NCBI GenBank assembly: GCA_963920665.1 | Contig: OY987265.1 | Location: 27,595,001-27,659,000, forward strand | Reading direction: 5' to 3' | Length of the DNA stretch: 64,000 bases | DNA from: Straminergon stramineum | Lineage: Eukaryota; Streptophyta; Bryopsida; Hypnales; Calliergonaceae | In this document: positions 36,294 through 49,960 of the stretch, piece after piece | Position numbering within the stretch: the first letter of the stretch is position 1 | Layout of the letters: each line of letters begins with the position of its first letter | Notes under the pieces: model-generated | Told to the model about the DNA's origin: nothing | Databases searched by the model: none | The model's input: only the letters and a program-made list of their open reading frames with translations | Made by a program: the position numbers and the translations under genes

Positions 36294-38819
36294 AATTCTG
36301 CCAGCACAATTTGGCCACGTCCTAGTTCAACTATTTGGGCCTGGGAATTTAAGGCGTGCAAGGGGATCCAGGGAATGTTTACTTGAAATTATTGAGTCAC
36401 CTTCAACGTGGTGGAGGTTTCTAGCTCACCGTCATGAGATTTGGAATACTGTAGTTAGCATCAAACTTGTTGATTTGCAATGAAGCAGAGGATTCTCTTC
36501 CGATCAGGAAAGGGCATGGCAGTGTCCTCTACCTGACTTGTAGACCTTTGTAAATACATGCTGTTTCAAGGGAAATCGGATGGTTCGAATTGCAGGTCCT
36601 TCAGAGATATTTATGCTATGATGTTCATTTGATACTAAATGAGATGAGGGTCGTAGCTCTTCAACTTGTTGGGGGAAGGGAAGGTAGGAGTAGTTTTAGA
36701 AAGTGATTATTTTAGTCATCTTCTCACAATTTTTAATAGAGGACGCAGCACACTCGCATAAATGTTTGCTTCATGACTACTCAACGGCAGACCATTTCTC
36801 AGTTGAGCAATGTACGTTCAAAAAAAATTCAGATTCTTTGATGAGTGATGTGAGAGTTTAACCCTTTAACGCCTGTGGGTTTGGAGAGACTCACCATGTA
36901 CTTCACCGTATTTTTTGTGAAAGGAGAATACAGTAGGTTTTAGGTCCATAAAGATAGACTGTATTGAAGGCAAAAAAATTCCTACCCATACATATTGTAG
37001 TTAAGTACATTTTTTAAATGTCAAAACACCAAGTGGAAAGGTTTGCCGAACATGATAAATTGGGAAGTGTTGGGTGGTTCTAAAATAAGTTGTCCGCATA
37101 CCATTGAGTAAATCTATATTATTGGGTGGAGAGCTAGAGCTTTAGAGAACAAGTCAGATGTCCCCAAAGAAGGGCAACTCTGGCAGAATTGATGGTCTCT
37201 GGTCATTACTCACTGGACCAAGTGGTGCACAAAATTCACGTGGCAGTTGTAGGATTTAGGGGTCAGTTGTTAGATTTTGGATGACTTAGTTCCAAGACCC
37301 ACATCTTTCCCATCGTAATCAATGTTTTTATTTTTATTTTCTATAAAGTATCATAGTGGTAATATTAAATATTATAGTGGTGCTCCAAAAGTCCAAATTT
37401 CAATGCTCATCAACATATCAACACATTAGCACACATAAAATATCACATTAACACACATCACATATCCATAATCTTGTTCTCATCCACAATCTAGCATTTT
37501 CATCCTTTTCTTTTAATTGAAGTTTAATGCTCCTTCACTGCCCTTTTAATTATATTTTGTTCAAAGGTTATGGTGTAAGGCCCATTACTTTGGTGCAAAT
37601 GGATGGCAAATCACTAAAAAAAATTGATTGCAATCTCAAGCACTAAGTGGAAGGTTTTCCAATAATTGGATGTTGTAGCTATGTAATCCTTCTTGAAGAT
37701 CATATTGCATTTTCTCACCCTTTTTCTTCTTTAGTACCAATACAATTATGTAATTCCAACTCTCCTTTAGCATTTTGTAATTATCTTTTCTTAGATTTTG
37801 CTTTTCTCCTATACTTGCATTCAAAACCACTATGTTCTTATATATATCCACCTTCAACCTCAAGACAATTTATCTCCTTGTGTGTAAGTCCAAAATGAAA
37901 TGTTTAAAAAGAATAATACACAAAGTCAATATATAGAGTGTCTCTCAAATCCTAAACCCTAGAATATTCAATCTAGCTTATCATAATCCTAAGCCCCAAA
38001 GTGGAGAATGCAAAGAGGACCTCCAACTATTTTATTAGATTGGAGCACATTGGCTTCACAACATCTACAATATCCAAGGTAAAGAGATCCATGTTGACAA
38101 AAGGTCAACCTACACAAAGTATAACATCACTATACAGAAGATCTATCACAACCCATAGGATACCAATACATGAGGAAAAAATGCAATAGGACAATAGTTA
38201 AGAGCACAAACTACATAACATAAATAATATCCATTGTAGGCATGCATTTAAGAACAACAACACATATACAATATTTACAAAACAGAAATAAATAATTATG
38301 GATATAGGTCCATATGGGCATCAAAAGGCAATTTGTAAGTGTTCAAAAATGTTATGTTCTCTTGAACAATCCAATGTTTTATAAAGTAGATTGCTTTGCC
38401 ACATGATACACAATCACTTTATGTACCCCTATAACAACTTTTGGAAAGGATGTCACGGGCATGATGGCATACAGGTATTAGTGACTATAGGAAGGCACCT
38501 AGAATGAGTGGCGTTGAGGTAGTGCTGCATGGGTGTCATTTTCATCCTCTTGTGCATTGCGAATTGCAATGTTGTAGTTCAAGTTCCAACATGTTCGAAC
38601 CTGTGATTTTCTATGCACCTATAGAATAAAAAATTAGAATGGACTCAACTACAACATGCGGTTCTGTTGCTCATGATGAGCCAAATAACACCTATTGTAG
38701 CACATCCACTTCTTTCCACATGCATTACAATACCACCTTTGTAGATGACCACAAACCATACATTGACGCTTAAGCTTGGAGTGAAAAGGGGCATGGGTTG
38801 GAGTACAAGGCCATATTCA
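36294..38819. other. URT1 3' flank and gene-free AT-rich stretch
   Basis: The first few hundred bases after the URT1 stop should hold its 3' UTR, though no clear poly(A) signal was fixed. From about 36.7 kb the sequence becomes strongly AT-rich and stays so to about 51 kb. No ORF with codon-like character or known similarity was found here. Confidence 0.6.
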
Positions 38820-39248
38820 TTATATTGAGACTTTTCGAAGTCTCATTTTTATCCTTGAGTCAAAGATAAACCGCTTTATCTCTTTACTAGTCTTTTTAGG
38901 GGCTGAGATTGGTAGCGCATTAGAAGCCGCCCCTTCTTGCAATAAAATAGGTGGATTCTTTTTTATCCTTGGCTTCCTTGGTTTCTTTGGGGTTGGGGTT
39001 GTGAGCATGCACCCTAATGCCCCTTCTTCTAGCATTGTTGGAGGTTATTTTCTAACCCTTGGCCTCCTTGGCTTGGGAAGTGGAACCTCAACCGGTAGCA
39101 CGTCCAATCCATCACCCTCGCTTGGCTGAAACACCGAAGTTTTCTTCACCCGAGGCCTCTGCACCTTCTTCAAGGGGGTTTCTTGGGCGACAATAGCAAA
39201 CTGTTGTGGTGCATTCATCTCGAGAAGGGGTGCTCTTGTCTTGGTCAT
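38820..39248 (-). pseudogene. Decayed ORF with Lys/Arg/Pro-rich repeats
   Basis: One continuous minus-strand frame with a single in-frame TAA at 39042-39044, where ancestral CAA is plausible. It encodes at least three variants of a basic repeat: PLPKPRRPRVRK, LKKVQRPRVKK and TPKKPRKPRIKK, separated by 25-35 residue acidic or hydrophobic linkers. No known domain is recognised; the repeats look like basic nucleic-acid-binding segments but lack the AT-hook RGRP core. With the ORF at 39.77-40.25 kb it may be part of one dead gene or element. Confidence 0.45.
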
Positions 39249-39768
39249 CTAGTGCAAACATCATTTTGACAACAATCCCAAAGTTGTTTGTTAGGGACTA
39301 ATCATCAAGTATGGATTAAGCATCATGTGATTTATATCCTCAACTTCTCTTTACTTTATTCATGGCTTTGTGATTGTTATGAAAGTTTAATTATTTGATC
39401 CATTTTTTTCAGTGGTCTATGAATGAAAGTAAATATGTAGATAGATACTTAATTATGTTCATCCTCCGCAAGTGATGAAGAAGAGAATACTAAGATACAA
39501 TTGAAGACCTTTAGTCCCCAAAAAAGAATTGAAGGATGCAAGAATCTTGATAGTAAATGCATGTTCAAGTAGAGATGTAACAAACAGTGTGGTTGGAGTT
39601 TGTTTCTTGGGGCAAGATGCGACACATCAAAACAAGTCTTAGACAAATTCCCTCAAATACAAGGGGACTACAAACAATTGTGCAGAATCCTAAACCCTAA
39701 GTTTGTTCACCTGAAGGTGCAAATTTTCTTGCAATGGTAGTTGGGACGTGTGGTGGGTTGGGTCCTCC

Positions 39769-40250
39769 CTAGACTTGCAAGCAAGCACTACCCTCTTCAT
39801 CTCCCGGTCTCGGAGGGGACTTGAAGACTTGTTTTAATAAATCCCACACAAATTGTGGAAATTGATGGCGGTCGCACCAACCTAGTAGTCGGGCAGCGTG
39901 GCGGTACCAAAGATAACAACAATGATCTTCAATTGCAAATTGCCCTCTACGATTCCACTTTGTCGGCCTCAATTCCCCCTCTACTTGAACTCTATCTAAT
40001 AAACGCATAGCCTTGTACACCGCTATCTTAGATGCTCCTTGCAATCGAAACCAATGTCATAGCTCTTGTATATAATTGATATTGCCCTTGAAATTGTGTC
40101 TATCAATGATCTCTCCCATGAAATACCACTTTTGAAGAACTTGAGGATTCCTATGAAATAATCTTACACTTCTAAAATCACCAACAACCTTATAGTAGTT
40201 GGAAATCCACCATTGCTTCTTGTAGTCGTTTTTTCCCCTACATTACACAC
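39769..40250 (-). pseudogene. Decayed ORF of unknown family, Trp/Tyr-rich
   Basis: A minus-strand frame open for about 160 codons except for one TGA at 40055-40057 (context QEL*HWFRLQG, where CGA/Arg fits). It reads KKQWWISNYYKVVGDFRSVR, then IIDRHNFKGNINYIQEL, then RLLDRVQVEGELRPTKWNRR, and ends GDEEGSACLQV before a TAG. The composition is protein-like and unlike the surrounding AT-rich DNA. I do not recognise the family. A plant-specific repeated gene or a transposon accessory ORF is possible. Confidence 0.5.
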
Positions 40251-40799
40251 ATTTTGGTAGTTGGGCTTTGTTCACGGAACGTGCATTTGTTTTAGATTCA
40301 TATAGCTGCCATTAGTTTGGTTTCCTATATGTGTCCCCTTCTTCCATGTTGGATACTTGACAATTGAATCCCCTTTACTTTTGTACATCTCTCAACAATC
40401 AAGAAAATGTGAATTTCCCTTACATTTTTAATTTTTTCAATTCAAATGTACACTTTACACGCAAGTACTATGCATTGAAAATCAATAATAATTTGAAAGC
40501 TTTTAATTTGTGCAGTGGATTGTCACAATTTTAGCACTTTGATTTGTGTCAGTATAACGAAATTGATGTTTTTGAAGCATGTAGTCTTTAAGTCCTCAAT
40601 TTCTTGTGACTCTTATATTGATTCTATGACCAAGGCAATTTTACAATGTTCCTTCTCACAACATTCAACTTCACTATCCAACATATTTGGATTGCAAGAG
40701 TGATGCTTGAAACTTCTAAGAAACTGGCAAAGCCACACCCAACAATGGAATTCAAGAAAAATTGGCTTGCCAAAAGGTACAAGTATCTTTAGACCAGCT

Positions 40800-41135
40800 C
40801 CAATGAGTTCCAAACAACACTCTACAAGCTAAATTCAATATAGATAGTAAAAATGTGCTAATATAGGCTTGAACTCTACCTAAAAATTACCTCAACACAA
40901 TTTTACTTTTTACTTTGATGGAAATTTAATAAATAAAATTTTAAAAGTATCTTGAAGTTGTCTTGAGCTTTGCTTCAATCTACCTCAATACACTTTTTAC
41001 TTTACTTTGATTTGGATTCTATAGAAAAAGCAAAAATGTATTGAGGTAGGCTTTAGAGACCTCAAGCCAACCTCAAGACACTTTTTACTTTTTATTATAT
41101 TTAAATTCAATAGAAAATTTTCAAAAGTTTAATGC
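40800..41135. repeat. Degenerate tandem repeat (about 95-100 bp, three units)
   Basis: Units begin near 40890 (cctcaacacaattttac), 40983 (cctcaatacactttttac) and 41082 (cctcaagacactttttac). Each is followed by an A/T-rich stretch with a related aattcaatagaaaa-type block. No ORF. Confidence 0.6.
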
Positions 41136-44100
41136 TAACTTGCAATTTTGGATGACTTTGACTACCATTTTGGAAAAAAAATTGCATTGCAAACTTTAAA
41201 TTAAAAGTTTTTTGTACTAAAGAATTGAGTTGAAAGTCTAAATATTTTTTCAAAAAACACACACACTTCATTTTCATTCTTTAAGAAATTGTTAGTAGAA
41301 ATAGGTCCAACATTGAAAGAAAAACTAATTTGCTAATAGTTTTAAGATGGGATGGAAATACAATAATCCAACAATATGATTGTTTTAGCAAGCAAACATA
41401 ACCTTGTCACACAAATTTTTCTTTACCCCTTGAATGCCCAAGACCTTTTTTGAGCTTCTTGAAATTTTCTGGAAATTAAATAAAAAGCCAACATTTTGAT
41501 AAGTTTTATCAATTTTGTTAGAATTGTAACTGTACAAATTCAAATAAGACATGTTAGAGATCACATGAAGAAAGAAAACACCATAATATCACTTACAAAT
41601 TGAAAGATTATAATGTTTGATCATGAGGGTGTTAAAACTATAGAAGTGATTTGAAGTCTTTGAGTCATCTTTTCGCATGTCAAAAGTAAAAAGTTTGTCA
41701 CCAAAAAATATGTAGTTAAAGGCCAAAACATGCATGACCCTAACCAATTTACAACTTCTCAAAATTTAAGCTACAATTTTCTTCAATGAATTTCTAATGT
41801 GAAATTTTCTCTAAGTTCAAGTGTATTTGAGGCTCACTTCTAAGAGCCCTCAACAATAGAAAAGCAAGATTTACAATGGACCCCTTTGTACAAAATCTGA
41901 ATAGAAAAATCATAATCTTTCATTTTCATAACTGAATTTTTGATGCTAAAACTAGACTTTGAAAAGAATTATAAATAAATAAAAACTACGAAAAATAGTA
42001 ACATGGCAAAGTTTTATTTAACTTTAAAGTTTTGTTGACACCCAAATTTGATGCATCTAGCATTTAAGGGTTAAGATTATGAATTTGCATAATGTCCTTG
42101 GATTTTATGAGATTATTTTTAATGTTTAGATTGACCAAAGAACAAGATTGTCTTTAATTTTTTCATTACTAGTCCAACTAGAATGAATCAAAGCTTTACA
42201 TGTAGAAAAGAAAATGATATTTTGGAAGTACAATTTTAAACTTTTATGGGGACTTCTTGTGATTATTTTTGTACTAATCAACAAGTTTAGTTCTAGGCTT
42301 TTTGTACTATAACTTTTGTAATCAATTAGAATTTGAAATAAAAAATATATTTACACAAGTCTAATCATTTTTTCTATTTTATAAGAAACTTTAAAAAAGA
42401 TTCACTAGAAATTTAGTTAATAGTCATAAGGAACCTATCTAAAGTCCATTTTGTAATGGTCCTTCAATAGTTAATTTTGAAAAGTTATAGTAATTTGAAT
42501 TTTCCATTCCAAAGAAATATACATAAAAATATATTTTTCCACTAGCAAAAAAATCAAAATTTCATACATTAATTAAGTAAAAGGAAAAATTTGCTTTGAT
42601 ATCCAATTTTGACTTCAAGGTCTTTTCTACGATTGTCTTGGGTGTAAAAAAATAAAATAAACATTTGCAAAATTTCCACACTAATTTTCTTACAATGAAA
42701 GAAATAGTGGGATGGAAAAAAAACCCAGTTTATTAGTCCTTTCTAATCTTTGGTATGTACAAATCAAATTAGTTCCAAATAGAAATTTTTTTGAAGTTGT
42801 ATTTCTACCAATTTAAAAAATACAAGGTTCACTCTTATATGATCAAAAATAAAAAATAATCAATTTTTTGGAAATTTCATGAATTTGGAACTATTTGGTC
42901 TTTGTTTAGGGGTTCTACGAGCTTAGCTTTAGCTTTAGATTATTGGGATTATTGGGAATAGCTTGGTGTTTGCTCAAGATTGGTGGCCTCTCCTGAAGAT
43001 CCAGAATACTCTATGGGAGGCTCTCATGGACTCTCGACATGCTATGTTGTTGAAGGCCTAACGTAGAGCCTGTAATCAACTCTAGAATTATGACAAGATT
43101 TGGAATAAATTCATTAACGTTTATTTGTTTTATTTATTTTTAAGCAATTGGTAGAAAATGCCATTGCATTAGAAGAAGTCAAAATTCGACAACATAAAAG
43201 CCTAGCTTGGAGCAAAGAATCACCCTAATCAAACGCAGAGGATTTGGGGGAAATTCGATTGCATTTAGCTTAGGGCTCCACTTCTTGCTCATAGATGTGA
43301 TGACTTAGTAATTATTTGGAGCGCAAGGGCCTCCTCTGTATGTTCACCTAGTTTCTTCTTGCTCTTTCTCTTCATTTGACTAGCCTTGTGGCTTGGTTGT
43401 CATGTATTCGGTTTCTTTGCAATGGAATTTCCATTTGTTTTCCAAAAAATAAATTTGATAACATGTGGCTTCAATCTTCTATTCTGGCTTTTAGGGTTGA
43501 TAACAGCATTCAATGGAGTACGGGGGGTTCTCTTCATTTTTTGTCTTTCTTTTACATGTGCTATGTTTTCTTCATTTGTCCAACTTGTTTGACTTGGCTG
43601 CCTTGTAATGTTACTTTTATTGCAATGGGTTTCCATTTGTTTCAAATAATTAGAATAATTAGAATAACTAGAATGATTCCAAATTTTTTGAAGATATTCC
43701 CCATAATATGCTAATTATATCAATTGTTAAAACTGCAAAAATAGACACCAATATACATTTTCAAAATTCTTACAGGATCCAATTTGGTCAGTTTTGACTT
43801 TCTACTCTTTTTGTTTTAGAATGCATACAAATTTGAGATTGGTTTTTTTTGGGGGGGGGGTCCAAAAAAAATTTCAATTTAAAAAAAAATGAATAATAAT
43901 TATAATTATACTAATATATCTGCCTTGGATTCTTGTACAATTTTGGTGTGCATCTAAAAAATAATTATTCATCTTCTTATACTTTTTCTTCCCCTAAAGT
44001 TATGTTTTTTGACTATATATTCATCATCTAAAATAGTTACAACCTAATTATCCAACCATCAATATTTTTGACATTTAATTCCATGCATAATGGATTAAAT

Positions 44101-45185
44101 AGTTTTTAGTTTTATATGGTTTAAAATAAAAAATTTAAATACATCCATGTGCAAAAATATCAAAATGGGATGATTTATCAAAGACCTCCATTGTCAAGAA
44201 GTTGTTAGGCCTTGAGGAGTTAACCCCTAAGAGACTAAAAGAACGCAACGAGTTCTTTTAAAATTTTTAAGGCAAATTCTTGGTAGGGTGAAACAAATTT
44301 CAATATTTTGTAAACTTGGATCTTATATAGTATCAAGTTCACATACTTGTTGTACATTCCAATTTTCAAAATTTCAATGTAAGAAGTATTCTAAAAAATA
44401 TAGTCTTGTAAGAAAAAGAGCAAATATAATTCTCTTACAACAAAAGCAATACTGGATCTTGAAAAAAAAAATTGGACATTTATAGTCTTTTATCTATACA
44501 AACAAACTAGGTTTGGAGAAAAAATTTCAAATTTATATTTTTAGTAATTCTAAAAATACAAGGTTTGCATCAATTTCAAGGCTCTTGAATATGAGTTTGA
44601 ATTGGTATGGGTACAATTTGAAAAAAAATGATAAAAAATTGAAATAATCTTAATTTTTATTCAATCTAGAGCACATTCCAAGAAGCTCAACAAAGACCTT
44701 CAACACTTAGGAGTTACTAGCTACTTTGGTAGGAAAAAATTATAAAATTTCTTTCCTAATTTCTTAAGAAATTATCCCCTTATCTTGCCTAATGTTTGTG
44801 AATTGCAAGAGATTGAAGAAGAATCACAATATCCTCTCTAGGAACATGTGATAGCCATTCATGGCAAACCTATCTCAATATTCTATGCATTTTGTAGACA
44901 AATTACTTTATATCTTCTCTGAAACCATTAAATCAAGTATCTAACCTTGTCAGATGCCTATAAGATAAACTAGTCTATGATATGCAAACTACCTAATGTA
45001 GACATCTAGGAAATGACCCACTATGGTCTTACATCAACCCATGACAAGCTTTCTATAATAAATGAAATTAGGACTTCATAAGTTTGGTTAGTGGCCAAAA
45101 TCAATGCCTCGGGTGATGGTGATGGAGTTATTAGTGACTACTTTAGGAACTTCTACCTTTTTAGTATAAATTTTATATTTCTTCC
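41136..45185. other. Gene-free AT-rich region
   Basis: Long runs of A and T, no conserved ORF and no splice-supported exon series. Includes a T8/G10-11 homopolymer junction at 43848-43861 and the repeated tail listed at 43383. Otherwise nothing supportable seen. Confidence 0.6.
43383..43646 (+). repeat. Two copies of a short repeat ending GCAATGGxxTTCCATTTGTTT
   Basis: At 43383-43446 and 43582-43646 a ~60-base block reads agccttgtggcttggttg or tgtttgacttggctgc, then tttgcaatggaatttccatt or tattgcaatgggtttccatt, then tgttt. A minus-strand copy is at 51846-51905. The position-independent A/T-rich end suggests the 3' tail of a retroposon, but this is an inference. Confidence 0.5.
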
Positions 45186-45195
45186 CTTCTACTTG

Positions 45196-47121
45196 CTAAT
45201 TTGGGCCTTGTGATTGCAAATATGAAAAATTCTAAATTGTATCATATGTAGCTAAAGTGAAATTCCAGTCAAATATGAATTCACATGTGGCAAAAATGAA
45301 ATTTCAGTGTTTTCTCTAGGGATAAAACATGAGGCAATAAAAGCATATCCTGCACCCCTCTTGGTTTGAGATTGCCATATGGATTTCCAAATATGAATTC
45401 ACATGTGGCAAAAATGAAATTTCAATGTTTTCTCTAGGGATAAAACATGAGGCAATAAAAGCATGTCTTGCACCCCTCTTGGTTTGAGATTGCCATATGG
45501 ATTTCCAAATATGAATTCACATGTGGCAAAAATGAAATTTCAATGTTTTCTCTAGGGATAAAACATGAGGCAATAAAAGCATGTCCTGCACCCCTCTTGG
45601 TTTGAGATTGCCATATGGATTTACAACAGGAGAGTAGTGGAGTTGGAGCCCCAGTTGCAAGGAGGGGTTAGAAAATCTCCTATAGTCTGAAGCAAGGGGT
45701 CCATCAAACAACTTCTTCAACAATAGTTGGTAAGTGATTTGAAGGCATTGTAGCAGGGGAAGGTTGCCATAGAGAGACACATCTTTCATAACCTATGATT
45801 TGGCAATCTTCTAGAAAACCGTAATTTTTTATTTGAATTTTGAAAAATCTAAGAATGTCCCATAATCACACAAATTTTCATCCAAATGTATTACATAGTA
45901 TAAAATGATGTAAAAATTCTTAGAGAATTTCACCCTCCACTAGAGAGTTGTAGAATATTTTATACATTGTAACTAATGTGACTAATGCACAAAAGGGATA
46001 TTACGGTTGCTATTATGTAAGCTTAGGATCATGAGCACGTAAGCATAGGAGTCTATAAACCTATATTATAGGTATCTATATTATAGAAATCTTCCATGAT
46101 TATAGTTTACCTATGTTATAAATAACTATATTATAGGTGTTTATGTTATATGCACCTTCAATGATTGTAAGATATCTACTTACACATATCGATTAGAGGC
46201 TTATGTTCAAGACCTACTCTATACTCATATGCTAGCATTGTTGGAAGGGGTATTACTTACATTTGTCACAATTGAGGAAGTCTTCCACAATTCTACATCT
46301 GGATTCAAAAATCACTTATGACATTCCCAAAAGTTGTAATTAGTCCTAAACAAGCATATAAACATATGAAATTGGACATGTCAACTCTAGTTATATTTAT
46401 TTTGGGGTTGGGAGTTAGAACAATCAATTGTGAAATTTTTTTAAGTGTCCAATGCTCCCTCAAAGTTGCAAGTATGTGTCTCAGATAATATAGAGCATAT
46501 ATAAAAAATTAGGGGAAAATTTCACTTGCCCACACAATAGTTGTACAAATCTCTCAAAGTACTTGGCTTTTGCATTCAAAAATTGTCCCAAAACACCCTC
46601 ATATTTGTTGTCAATTTTAAACAAGCATCCAAACATATAAAATTAGACATGCCAAAGCCAATTCCTACTAGATTTTGGATTGGGAGTTAAAACAATTAAA
46701 AAATTTTAAATTTAAAAAAAATGTCCAATACTCCCACAAATTTTCACCTATATAGCTAATTTTGTATAGAAAATATAGATAAATTCTGTAAGAGAATTAC
46801 ACCCCACCTACCCCATCCAAGAATTGTATTAGATTTTGTATACTTTAACTAACTAATATGACAAATGAGCTTGTAGGGCATTAGTCATATTATTTAGATT
46901 GTAGTAAATTTTCTATATCATTTACTTTTTTATTCACAAAATTGTTCAATTCACAACACTTATATCTTCATTCACAAACCAACTTCAGTGAGTTGATATC
47001 CATACTTGTCCTTGGATTTTTCCTATAGAAAATGCAAGAGCTACTTATTTGCCAAACATCATAAAATTTAGAAATTTAGAATTTATATAGGCAATTAGAG
47101 GCCCCAAATTAGGGTGGAGTG
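45196..47121 (+). mobile_element. Candidate non-autonomous element with terminal inverted repeats
   Basis: The left end starts ctaatttgggccttgtgatt and the right end is gcaattagaggccccaaatt followed by agggtggag. Read inverted, the right end gives ccctaatttggggcctctaa, so the two ends form imperfect terminal inverted repeats of roughly 90 bases. A large part of the same sequence recurs inverted at 49961-51100. No transposase ORF. No clear target-site duplication could be fixed. A MULE-like or foldback element is possible. Confidence 0.5.
45271..45624 (+). repeat. 118-bp tandem array, three units
   Basis: Units begin at 45271, 45389 and 45507, each starting aaatatgaattcacatgtgg and containing tctctagggataaaacatga and ctgcacccctcttggtttga. 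They are almost identical to one another, so the amplification is recent. The unit contains part of the terminal sequence of the element at 45196-47121. Confidence 0.9.
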
Positions 47122-49960
47122 ATGTAGCTAAATGAACTAAAAAAAAGACCACTTTTTTTGTTCTTCAATGGGTGAAAGCCCAAGGTAAAACTAAATGGTT
47201 TGTCTTGCTTTGAGCATAAATTGTGAGAATCCAAGTTAACATTGGAAGAAGACAAAGGCTCAAAATGTAGAGAGCTTGGTCGAATTGAAAAAATGAAAAT
47301 ATCAAAAGAAAAACAATAATAAATGCACCATATTGAAGGTTTCAAAGCCCCTCGAAAACAAGCTAAGGCTTGAATTTTTTATTTATTTTTAAACACATGG
47401 ATGAGACTTGAATTTTCACAAGGTTGTTCAATTGTTATAATGTACGAAGGATTGCAAGGTTTCAAAAAGTGAAGCAATATAGGCAAGGCCAAGTTTTTTT
47501 GGGAGGGAAGAGTGGAGGATGTATATCTAATATATAAGGGCTTGCTCTAAGATGACTCTTTATAAATTTTTGCAAAAAGATAAGGGTGGAAACAAAGAAG
47601 GTTTAGAAAGAGTGTTGTGGCCATGGAAGATTTGAAGACATGGAAGTGGCACAATTAACTCTTAAAGGACATTTTATATCTAGGCTTGGTCAAACTTCAT
47701 TAGATCTCTATATCAAAACACACATTTCATAAATGAAAATGATGGTGACAAACATCATTGTGTAATTGGTGTAGTCCCAAAGCTCACACCAAGAGAAATT
47801 CAATAGAAAATGTTTAATAGTAGTGTATTTCGAGATTTCAAGATGCTATCTTCAAAGTATTACAATTTTAACAATTTAAAAAAGTTTTTGAATGGAGTAA
47901 AAAGGAGATTATTGGAACTACATTTCTTAGTCAAACTTAAAAATATTTAAAATCAAGGACTATGTTCAAATCCAAAATTTGACTTTCAAAATGCTTGTGG
48001 TTTTTGCAATACTCTATAAGAGTTAAGCCCTTGAAGACACCAATACCAACCATTTTATCGTCTTTGTCCTATTTTGGGTAGAATTCATAAAAAAAAAATA
48101 TATGTATTCTATGCAAAGTATATTGGATTGTCTTTCTATTTTTTAATTTAAAAATAAGATTGCTATGGTCAAATAAAATTTACAAGGAAAATAATGCAAA
48201 ATATTTAGTGTTTGTCCAGTGTAGGAAAGTTTACTATTTGGAAAAGTGTTGGTGTTCTCATCACTAAGTCTTATGTTTTTTCCCACAAATTAGTTAACCC
48301 CTAAGTGCCTAAGCCTTTCCAAGTGTGTTTTGACTATGAAAAAAGAGCATAGGCTTATAGTTCTCCCCAACCCCCCAAAATGGTTTTTTTTCAAAATCTA
48401 ACCATATGGATGTCTAAAGAGCTTGCTTATTAGTGTGTGTGTACCGATTTAGAGAGAAAAATTGCATAGAAGTTGTGAGATTATAACAAGAGAAATATAC
48501 ATTTTCTATTTTTAGTATGCCACCTCTTCCCCACAATGTTTTAGAAATTTGCATATAAGATTTTTTGGGGATTAGAGGTGACATGACCAACTAAAAATAG
48601 TATTAGCACACTAAAATGCACTTCCAAAAACCTTAAGTTCAAATGAAGAGCTATCAAACTCATTACACAATCCACCTTGCAATTGTTGAAATGCAATTTT
48701 TTTTAATAAGTAGAAATCGCAATTAACTCCAAATCAACATTTGCATGTTTAAATTTTCAATGGTGAATATCATGAAAACACTTTACTCTTTCGAGTGGGA
48801 CCATTTTCAAAGCAAATGGATAAGAACAATTTTTTAGATCTCAAATCAAGTGAAATTGGCAAGCTTTGCTTAAAGCCAAGAAATCAAGTACAATTGGCAA
48901 GCTTTACTCTTCCACTAAGATGCATACATGCCTTTGAAGGCCTCTCAAAAATCCAGTATTTAACTTTTTGTGTAAAAAAAAATTTCAGTAGCTAACCTTT
49001 GAAATTGCCCATAAAAAATTTCAAAGTGGTCACAAGAATTTCCGAATTTAATTGCCCATTCCAAAATGATGCTAAAATTTCAAGTTGACCAAATATGGTT
49101 GATGAGGCAATTAGGGGTTAAACTACAATTTTGATCTATCTTAGAAATATTGAGGTACTAAACATAGAAATTGTATTTTTGGTGAATTTTTGAAGTTAAA
49201 TCTTCAAAAATCATTTGAAAAAAATCATTAAATATCCTTTCTCAAAAAGATAATTTATTCTCTTCATACTTCACATTTTTTTCTTTAATGCAAACTTCTA
49301 AATAATTATGGAACTCATATTTGATCATATTTGTGTTTTATCCAAAACTCTTAGATTTTTAGGGGTTAAATATGCAGACTAACTTGATGAATAAAGAAAT
49401 AAATAAATTCAAGTGAATATAAACATCCACTTGGCTTAAACCTATCTTCATACCTCCACAATGCCTAGAATGTCTAAGAAGAGATTAGGCTAGGGGTTCC
49501 ACAATAGGGAAATTGTGCATCTTAGAGTATGTGTTTGTCAGGTAGATGCTAAGTTACAAGGGGCTCTTGACAGAATTTTGTGTTTGATGCATAAGAGCAT
49601 CTCCTGCACATTGGTAAAAGAGTCCTACCAACTAATTTTTGAACGGCCAAGTAAAATTCAATCCCCAACGACATTGTAGTTGGAGATGTAGAGGTGCGGG
49701 GCTTCTAGAATTGGCCTCAACTCCAATAGAATTTTGATTTGTAGAGGGGACCTTCATGGCCTTTTGTTGTCTTTGGATTCCGTGTTCTGACAAGTCAAAG
49801 GCCATTGTGGTGATGATAATTGCAATTTGGAAGCCATAGGTACATTTGTGGGTTGGTATTAACCACCCTTCTCAATAATCTTCTCAAGGTCTATAATTTT
49901 TTTCCCGGGGTATGTGTTAAAAAACAATTGTTTTGTGCTAGATTTATCTATTTTTTAAAC
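47122..49960. other. AT-rich spacer between the inverted copies
   Basis: About 2.8 kb without a supportable ORF. Contains short A/T runs and nothing I can assign. Confidence 0.55.

Noticed and set aside
43376..43714. 112-codon hydrophobic plus-strand ORF
   Set aside because: Phe/Cys/Ile richness reflects T-rich DNA, and it covers the two copies of the tail repeat.
44190..44270. Short match to a conserved rRNA phrase (acgcaacgag)
   Set aside because: Only ten bases match and the surroundings are unrelated A/T-rich DNA.
45271..45624. CRISPR-like array
   Set aside because: The full 118-bp unit repeats without unique spacers, in a plant nuclear context; it is an ordinary tandem array.
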